From CAYJLB01 sp964370845 (GTDB lineage Bacteria > Bacillota > Clostridia > Oscillospirales > Ruminococcaceae): a DNA stretch of 54,979 nucleotides. Where the stretch lies: positions 1 through 54,979 of the forward strand of contig CAYJLB010000010.1 of the NCBI GenBank assembly GCA_964370845.1. The letters are read 5' to 3'. A model generated the notes under the pieces. It worked only from the letters and a program-made list of their open reading frames with translations, had not been told where the DNA came from and did not search any database. This document shows, piece after piece, positions 50,028 to 54,979 of the stretch. The translations under genes were made by a program, and so were the position numbers. Positions within the stretch are counted from its first letter, which is position 1. Every line of letters begins with the position of its first letter.

Positions 50028-51209
50028 TTATTTATCGTTTAGGGGAGCGAATTCTTCAAAATCGTCCTCTGCGCTAATTAAAACGCTTGCTTTTGGAGCT
50101 GCTTTTTCGGTAGCTGCTACGGCTTCTTTTGCTTCTTTTTCAGCTTTTTTACCTTGTTTTGCTGCCTTTAAAATTTCCGCTGCACGAGCTTTAATTTGGT
50201 CAGCAATTTCAATTTGTATTTCAGGATTATCCTTGAAAAATCTCTTAACATTATCTCGACCTTGACCGATTTTTATGTCGTTATAACTGTACCACGCACC
50301 GCCTTTTTGGATAATTCCCATTTCAACACCAAGGTCGCACACTTCGCCCTCATAGGAAATTCCTTCGCCGTAAATAATGTCAAATTCACACTCTTTAAAT
50401 GGTGGCGCAACTTTATTTTTTACTACTTTACAACGTGTTCTGTTACCCATTACTGACGTTCCGTTTTTAAGTTGTTCCCCACGTCTTACTTCAATTCTTA
50501 CTGAAGAATAGAATTTTAACGCACGTCCACCTGGTGTAGTTTCAGGATTTCCGTACATTACACCGATTTTTTCCCTTACTTGGTTAATGAAAATTGCTAC
50601 ACAGTTTGATTTTGAGATAGAAGATGTAAGCTTTCTCAAGGCTTGTGACATAAGTCTTGCTTGCAAACCAACATGAGTATCTCCCATTTCGCCGTCAATT
50701 TCAGCTTTTGTAACCATTGCTGCAACTGAGTCAATTACAATAACGTCGATTGCTCCGGAGCGGACTAACGCCTCGGTAATTTCCAAAGCTTGCTCACCAG
50801 TGTCAGGTTGAGAAACTAGCAAATTGTCAATATCAACACCTAATTTTTCCGCATAAACAGGGTCAAGGGCATGTTCTACGTCAATAAACGCAACTTCCCC
50901 CCCAAGTTTTTGAGCTTGCCCAATAATTTCAAGGGAAACAGTAGTTTTACCCGAACTTTCAGGGCCATAAATTTCAACAACACGTCCACGAGGAACTCCA
51001 CCTATACCCAAAGCTAAGTCTAGAGTTAGTGAGCCTGTTGGGATTGCGTCAACTGTGTATGTGTTGGATTGTCCAAGCTTCATAACAGCACCCGCACCGT
51101 ATTGTTTTTCTATTTGAGCAATGGCTGTAGCGAGGGCTTTTTGCTTTTCTTCGGTAGAAACCATTACCTCCACTTTCTTTTTCGCTTCAACGCCTTTTTT
51201 CACTGCCAT
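50028..51209 (-). CDS. recA: Recombinase RecA
   Basis: RecA forms filaments on single-stranded DNA for strand exchange and SOS induction. Seen: Walker A GPESSGKTT (82-90), VIVIDSVAAM, the L2 region MYGNPETTPGGRALKFY and FINQVREKIGVM. Compared with the usual 350 residues it has a 12-residue basic N-terminal extension and a 40-residue Ala/Lys/Glu-rich then acidic tail. ATG with AAAGGA. No clear SOS box was found in the short gap before it; it probably shares a transcript with the prmC side. Confidence 0.98.
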   Translation of the reverse strand: MAVKKGVEAKKKVEVMVSTEEKQKALATAIAQIEKQYGAGAVMKLGQSNTYTVDAIPTGSLTLDLALGIGGVPRGRVVEIYGPESSGKTTVSLEIIGQAQKLGGEVAFIDVEHALDPVYAEKLGVDIDNLLVSQPDTGEQALEITEALVRSGAIDVIVIDSVAAMVTKAEIDGEMGDTHVGLQARLMSQALRKLTSSISKSNCVAIFINQVREKIGVMYGNPETTPGGRALKFYSSVRIEVRRGEQLKNGTSVMGNRTRCKVVKNKVAPPFKECEFDIIYGEGISYEGEVCDLGVEMGIIQKGGAWYSYNDIKIGQGRDNVKRFFKDNPEIQIEIADQIKARAAEILKAAKQGKKAEKEAKEAVAATEKAAPKASVLISAEDDFEEFAPLNDK

Positions 51210-51245
51210 AAAAAATCATTCCTTTCTATTAAATGTAAAAAAATA

Positions 51246-52088
51246 CTATAAATAACCGCCTACGACCCTTGATTTTCCACAAAAGTCATCTTTTATAAAA
51301 ATTTTATTTAAACCGTTATCTTTTAAAATTTTCGCAACGTCATCACCTTGTTTTTCTCCAATTTCGAAAGCAAAAAATCCACCTTTATTAAGTTTAGGTT
51401 TCCACTTTTCTACAATATTTATATAAAAATAAAGTCCATTTTCTCCGCCATATAGGGCTGTTGCAGGCTCAAAACCTACTTCTTTTTGCAATTCTTTCAT
51501 ATCATTTGAGGTAAGATAGGGCGGGTTACTAACAATTATATCAAATTTCTCGAAAGTGTCAACAAAATCTTTCTTTGTCACATCTCCCGCACTAATATTA
51601 ATATTTGAAAAATTGTATTTTTTATTTTTTTTGAGGTAAAAAAGAGCTTCCTCGTGGAGTTCCACAGCGGTTACCTTGCTTCCGTCAAGTTCTTTTTCAA
51701 GTGTTATTGCAATGCAACCACTTCCACTACAAAGGTCGATAATTTTTGGTTCAACCATTAATTTTCCCCGATTAATTACGCAATCTACCAATGTTTCAGT
51801 GTCTTGACGTGGGATTAAAACTCCTTTTCCAACATAAAAATCAAGGTTGTAAAATCCCCATTTCCCGATTATATACTGGAGTGGTTCACCGTTAATTCGT
51901 CTTTCAACGCACTCATTAAAGTAACCAACTAATTTCTCGTCGGGTGGTTTAGTTGCGTATTTAAACTGAAACTTTTTTATATGAAATATTTCTTCCATTA
52001 AAATTGCAACTTCATTTTCCCCGTTTTCAATTCCATTTTCTGCAAACTTTTCTTTACAGTTTGTATATAATGATAAAAAATCTACCAT
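51246..52088 (-). CDS. prmC: Peptide chain release factor N5-glutamine methyltransferase
   Basis: PrmC methylates the GGQ glutamine of release factors RF1 and RF2. Seen: SAM motif DLCSGSGCIAI (118-128) and the glutamine-binding NPPY (188-191). The N-terminal helical domain is present; 280 aa is normal. Its ATG overlaps the end of the DUF1385 gene by seven bases, with GAGGAAG upstream inside that gene. prfA, a frequent neighbour, is not in the window. Confidence 0.95.
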   Translation of the reverse strand: MVDFLSLYTNCKEKFAENGIENGENEVAILMEEIFHIKKFQFKYATKPPDEKLVGYFNECVERRINGEPLQYIIGKWGFYNLDFYVGKGVLIPRQDTETLVDCVINRGKLMVEPKIIDLCSGSGCIAITLEKELDGSKVTAVELHEEALFYLKKNKKYNFSNINISAGDVTKKDFVDTFEKFDIIVSNPPYLTSNDMKELQKEVGFEPATALYGGENGLYFYINIVEKWKPKLNKGGFFAFEIGEKQGDDVAKILKDNGLNKIFIKDDFCGKSRVVGGYL

Positions 52089-53047
52089 TTGTCTTCCTCT
52101 AAATTTTCAGGAATAACTGCTTCTAAGGCTTTTATTGCAACTTCGATTTGTTTATCGCTAGGCTCTTTTGTAGTAATTTTTTGAAGTGCAAGCCCTGGCG
52201 CTGAAATAATTCTTGTAAAAGGGTTGTCAAATCGTCCAGCAAGCTTGATTATTTCATAGGCAATTCCTACTACAACAGGGAGCAAGACCATTTTAAGGAT
52301 AAATCTTTGAAGCCCTGATGACCAAGTTACAAGGGAGAAAACTAAAATGCTTATAACAAAGGCGATTAGAAGAAAACTTGTTCCGCAACGAGGGTGGAAA
52401 CGAGATTGTTTTTTCACATTTTCCACAGTTAATTCCTCACGATTTTCATAGCAAAAAATAGCTTTATGCTCCGCCCCGTGGTATTGATAGGTGATTTTTA
52501 TGTCCTTAATCAGCCCCGTTAGACCCATATAGGCAACAAGGAGAACAATTTTTATCACACCTTCAATTAAAGTCAGCAGGAAAGTATTTTCGATATAGCT
52601 TTTTAGTAGGGAAGTGATGAAAATTGGGAAAACTGCAAAAAGACCTACTGCAATGGCAATTCCAAGCAACATTCCAAGACCCATTACAAAGTTTGAAAGA
52701 CCTTTTGAGGCTTTATCGCCGAACTTTTTGATTAACCAAAGTTCAAATTTACCTTTTTCTTCCTCCTCGTCCTCCATTTGTTTATCCGAGGATTTAGAGA
52801 TATATTTTATTCCGTCCATCATACTTTGCACCATATTTACTGAGCCACGAACGAAGGGCATTTTTCTATACCAAGGTGCTTCTTTTCCGCCTTTTATATT
52901 CCATGTTTCAAGGTCAATTTCTCCATTCGGCAATCGACAAGCCATTGCTCCTTTATGGATTCCTCTCATCATTATTCCTTCGATTAGGGCTTGACCTCCA
53001 ATTTTTGATTTTATATTACATTGGTTATTTTCTTTTTTATTTGACAT
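52082..53047 (-). CDS. DUF1385 membrane protein
   Basis: The 321-residue protein has the DUF1385 hallmarks: GGQALIEGIMMRGIHKGAMA at the N-terminus, YHGAEHKAIFCYE and RFHPRCGTSF in the centre, and about four membrane helices. The family is universally linked to prmC/prfA in Firmicutes; its His/Cys-rich motifs suggest metal binding, but the function is not established. ATG with AAAGGA. Confidence 0.9.
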   Translation of the reverse strand: MSNKKENNQCNIKSKIGGQALIEGIMMRGIHKGAMACRLPNGEIDLETWNIKGGKEAPWYRKMPFVRGSVNMVQSMMDGIKYISKSSDKQMEDEEEEKGKFELWLIKKFGDKASKGLSNFVMGLGMLLGIAIAVGLFAVFPIFITSLLKSYIENTFLLTLIEGVIKIVLLVAYMGLTGLIKDIKITYQYHGAEHKAIFCYENREELTVENVKKQSRFHPRCGTSFLLIAFVISILVFSLVTWSSGLQRFILKMVLLPVVVGIAYEIIKLAGRFDNPFTRIISAPGLALQKITTKEPSDKQIEVAIKALEAVIPENLEEDKW

Positions 53048-53100
53048 TATTTTGTTTTTTCCTTTCTGTTGAATGTTTATTTTGTTGTTTTAATTTTTAT

Positions 53101-53353
53101 CGGACAAGGCAAGCCTTGTCCCTACGAAATCCGACCAATATATGTTTTTGTTCGGTATCTCGGGAGGGCGTGGAAACCCTCCCCTACAACAAAATTCCTA
53201 TAAAAACGGGACGTCGAGGACGCCGTCCCCTACGAAATTCGACCTCGCGGGCAGTACGTTTCCCATTTCACAACATAAAAACGCGGGCGTGTCAGCGGGG
53301 ACGCCCCGCCGGGAATGGATGCAACGGCACGTTGCCCCCCGCCATCACGTTGC
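53101..53353. repeat. REP and palindromic-unit cluster downstream of the histidine kinase gene
   Basis: REP 53101-53125 (GGACAAGG class), REP 53161-53187 (GGGAGGG class), REP 53207-53233 (GGGACG class), unit ending in GCGGGG-ACG-CCCCGC (53295-53309), then GCAACGGCACGTTGC and a second half-palindrome TCACGTTGC (53345-53353) that encodes the kinase's last codons and stop. It fills the gap between the kinase and DUF1385 genes. Confidence 0.85.
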
Positions 53354-54754
53354 TATTACTGGGAGCGTTACCAGTACTGTTGTTCCTACATTTTCTTCGC
53401 TCTCTATAATTAATTCCCCACCGTGCATTGAAATTATCTCATCTGCCACTGCAAGACCTATTCCCGAACCTCGCCTTTGATGATTTGCTTTATAAAACTT
53501 AACTTTTACTTTTTGCAAGTCAGTTTCGCTTATTCCAAGTCCTGTATCTGCCACTATAATATTGATAAATCCGTCCTCCTCAAAGACAGAAACTTCAATA
53601 CTATCGCCCTCATTTGTGTATTTTATTGCGTTATCTATTATATTTATAAAAACTTGCTTTAACCTGTTTTTGTCGCCATAAACAAAGGGCAACATTTCAG
53701 GTTCAGTGTAAGTCAAGAATTTTCGTTCGCTTTCTGCTTTAACTTCGTAAATTAACACAGCTTCCCCAAGTTCCGCTAAAATATCCGTTGTATCTTTTGA
53801 CAAAGTAAGCTTTCCATTTTGCATTCTTGAAAAATCCAGCAGTTCTTCCACCATTTGGGAAAGTCTTGCTGTTTCATTTGAAATAACTTTCATTCCTTTT
53901 TTTGTTATTTCTACATCGTCCATATCGTAAATTGTTTCGCTCCAACCTTTTATTGCGGTGAGTGGCGTTCTTAACTCGTGTGAAACGGAGGATATAAAGT
54001 CGTTTTTTATCTCCTCGGCGTTGGACAAATCCTGTGCCATTGAGTTGATAGCTTCGCACAATTCGCCTATTTCATCTTCCTTTTTATGCTCAATCCTTTT
54101 GGAAAAATCTCCCTTTGCAAAAAGCTTTGCACTCACACCGATTTCCCTCAATGGGGAAACTATTGAGTTGATAAAATAAAGTCCTGTAAGACCTATTAAA
54201 ACTATAACTACCACAAAAATTAATGTGATTACAAGTGCTATATAAGTGATTTGTTTGTCGATGTTTTCAAGGGAGGTTATCATTCTTATTGCCATAAAAT
54301 CTGTGGTTGCAACTGGTGGAATTAGCGACGTTACAGCAAGAACTTTTTCCCCTGTATCAAGGAAAAATTCCGAATATGAATAGTTTTGTTGGGAATTTAC
54401 AGCGGTATTAAAATCCTCCATCTTCAAGTTGTCTTCGGGGGCAAATCCCGACGAAGTTATGACAATATTTCCGCTTGTGTCGATTGCCATTATCTCCATT
54501 CTATCCTTTTCGTCGAAATTTTCAACAGCGGAAATTATCTCCTCCGAGTAGTTTACGCTGTCACTTTGGGCAACTCTTGAAAGGGAGGAAATTACTACAT
54601 TCATTTTTGATTGGACAGAGTTGTTTGCGTATTCATAATAATAGTCATTGAAAACGAAAATCAAAACAATTTCTACAATTGCGAAAATAAGCAGTATTAT
54701 TCCCATTGTATTAACAAGCCACTTAAACGTAACACTGTTTTTGCTTATTTTCAT
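53345..54754 (-). CDS. Membrane sensor histidine kinase
   Basis: The 469-residue protein has a membrane helix (about 9-35), a small extracytoplasmic sensor domain, a second helix (about 165-190), HAMP, HisKA with the phospho-acceptor in SSVSHELRTPLTAIKGW, and HATPase_c with NIIDNAIKYT, DTGLGIS and GSGIGLAVAD. It resembles the PhoR/WalK-like class. ATG at 54754, ten bases after AAAGGA; an upstream TTG-type extension is rejected. The last codons come from a repeat (Ala-Thr-stop in GCAACGTGA). No response regulator gene is in the window; it would have to lie upstream past 54979. Confidence 0.93.
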   Translation of the reverse strand: MKISKNSVTFKWLVNTMGIILLIFAIVEIVLIFVFNDYYYEYANNSVQSKMNVVISSLSRVAQSDSVNYSEEIISAVENFDEKDRMEIMAIDTSGNIVITSSGFAPEDNLKMEDFNTAVNSQQNYSYSEFFLDTGEKVLAVTSLIPPVATTDFMAIRMITSLENIDKQITYIALVITLIFVVVIVLIGLTGLYFINSIVSPLREIGVSAKLFAKGDFSKRIEHKKEDEIGELCEAINSMAQDLSNAEEIKNDFISSVSHELRTPLTAIKGWSETIYDMDDVEITKKGMKVISNETARLSQMVEELLDFSRMQNGKLTLSKDTTDILAELGEAVLIYEVKAESERKFLTYTEPEMLPFVYGDKNRLKQVFINIIDNAIKYTNEGDSIEVSVFEEDGFINIIVADTGLGISETDLQKVKVKFYKANHQRRGSGIGLAVADEIISMHGGELIIESEENVGTTVLVTLPVIAT

Positions 54755-54849
54755 AGTCAATTTTCCTTTCTGTTGAATGTTTGTTATTATATTTTTGCAT
54801 TTTTCTGTCATTGCAAATGGGTTTGTTCGTTGCTTGTTGTTTGTTTAAG

Positions 54850-54875
54850 CGGACAAGGGCAAGCCTTGTCCCTAC
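54850..54875 (-). repeat. GTAG-headed REP hairpin
   Basis: GGACAAGG, GCAAG, CCTTGTCC followed by CTAC on the plus strand, the same class as 49152 and 53101. Confidence 0.8.
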
Positions 54876-54904
54876 GAGTTTTTCGGTTGACAACTTTAGT
54901 TGTT

Positions 54905-54979
54905 TTGCGACCACCGCCAAAGGGCTCTGCCCTCTTGACACCCGCAATTTTTTTAGAGGAAAAAATTGAGTAAAACCTT
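54905..54979 (+). repeat. 3' part of composite structured repeat (copy E), cut by the window end
   Basis: AGGG-CTCTG-CCCT (54921-54933), then CAATTTTTT/AAAAAATTG (54945-54968) and AAAACCTT. It matches copy C and runs off the window. Confidence 0.75.

Noticed and set aside
52876..53480. Open frames of 177 and 112 codons overlapping the DUF1385 and kinase ends
   Set aside because: They run antisense to real genes and through repeats; phrases such as AGVSAGTPR are translated palindromes.
1..54979. tRNA, rRNA, prophage or insertion-sequence genes other than the RAYT remnant
   Set aside because: None was recognised in any intergenic stretch on either strand by eye; a tRNAscan or Infernal run would settle small RNAs.

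Overview
The window is a low-GC chromosomal segment of a monoderm Firmicute, most likely an anaerobic Clostridia-class bacterium. The reasons are AT-rich sequence, strong GGAGG-type ribosome binding sites, a lysine riboswitch on asd, a type IV pilus operon without a secretin, YfhO and DUF1385/PrmC/RecA/RimO neighbourhoods, and frequent TTG/GTG starts. I cannot name a species. A 100-N scaffold gap lies at 39177-39276, and both window ends fall in the same repeat family.

Layout. 1-7 kb (minus): glmS, an HD phosphohydrolase, then the diaminopimelate/lysine genes dapB, dapA and asd. asd has an L-box lysine riboswitch plus terminator in its leader; between asd and dapA sit a truncated REP-associated tyrosine transposase (RAYT) and a DUF3784 protein. 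7-9.5 kb (plus): queA and a right-handed beta-helix (pectate-lyase-like) protein. 9.9-19.3 kb: a secreted surface protein (minus), a 2256-residue secreted clan GH-A glycoside hydrolase (possibly GH86-like) with four carbohydrate-binding-like modules and six InlB-type repeats (plus), and a truncated sulfatase. 19.3-30.2 kb (minus): a complete Gram-positive type IV pilus operon, pilB-pilT-pilC-pilA-pilD-pilMN(fused)-pilO-four minor pilins. 30.9-36.4 kb: a PAS-GGDEF diguanylate cyclase divergent from pilB, a PlsC-like acyltransferase and a GGDEF-EAL phosphodiesterase. PilB carries an MshEN-type N-terminus, so pilus function is plausibly tied to c-di-GMP. 36.6-45 kb: an ABC exporter, a TrkA-C membrane protein, an S1-domain protein, two small proteins, YfhO and a GT2 glycosyltransferase. 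45.9-54.8 kb: a small membrane protein, then pgsA, rimO, recX, recA, prmC, a DUF1385 protein and a sensor histidine kinase.

The most unusual content is between the genes. Three interlocking families of imperfect palindromes occupy nearly every long intergenic stretch. (1) About 19 REP-like hairpins carry the GTAG head tetranucleotide of RAYT-mobilised REPs; two lie in the reading frame of the RAYT remnant. (2) 70-90 bp units ending in a GC-rich hairpin sit against the stop codons of at least six genes, always in the same orientation to the gene, and in three genes supply the C-terminal codons. (3) A roughly 300 bp composite element is present in three long and two partial copies; its hairpin arms differ between copies but stay complementary. 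A fourth element, a three-way-junction palindrome, occurs as an inverted pair 36 kb apart.

Function calls rest on motifs and family knowledge only; no database search was possible.
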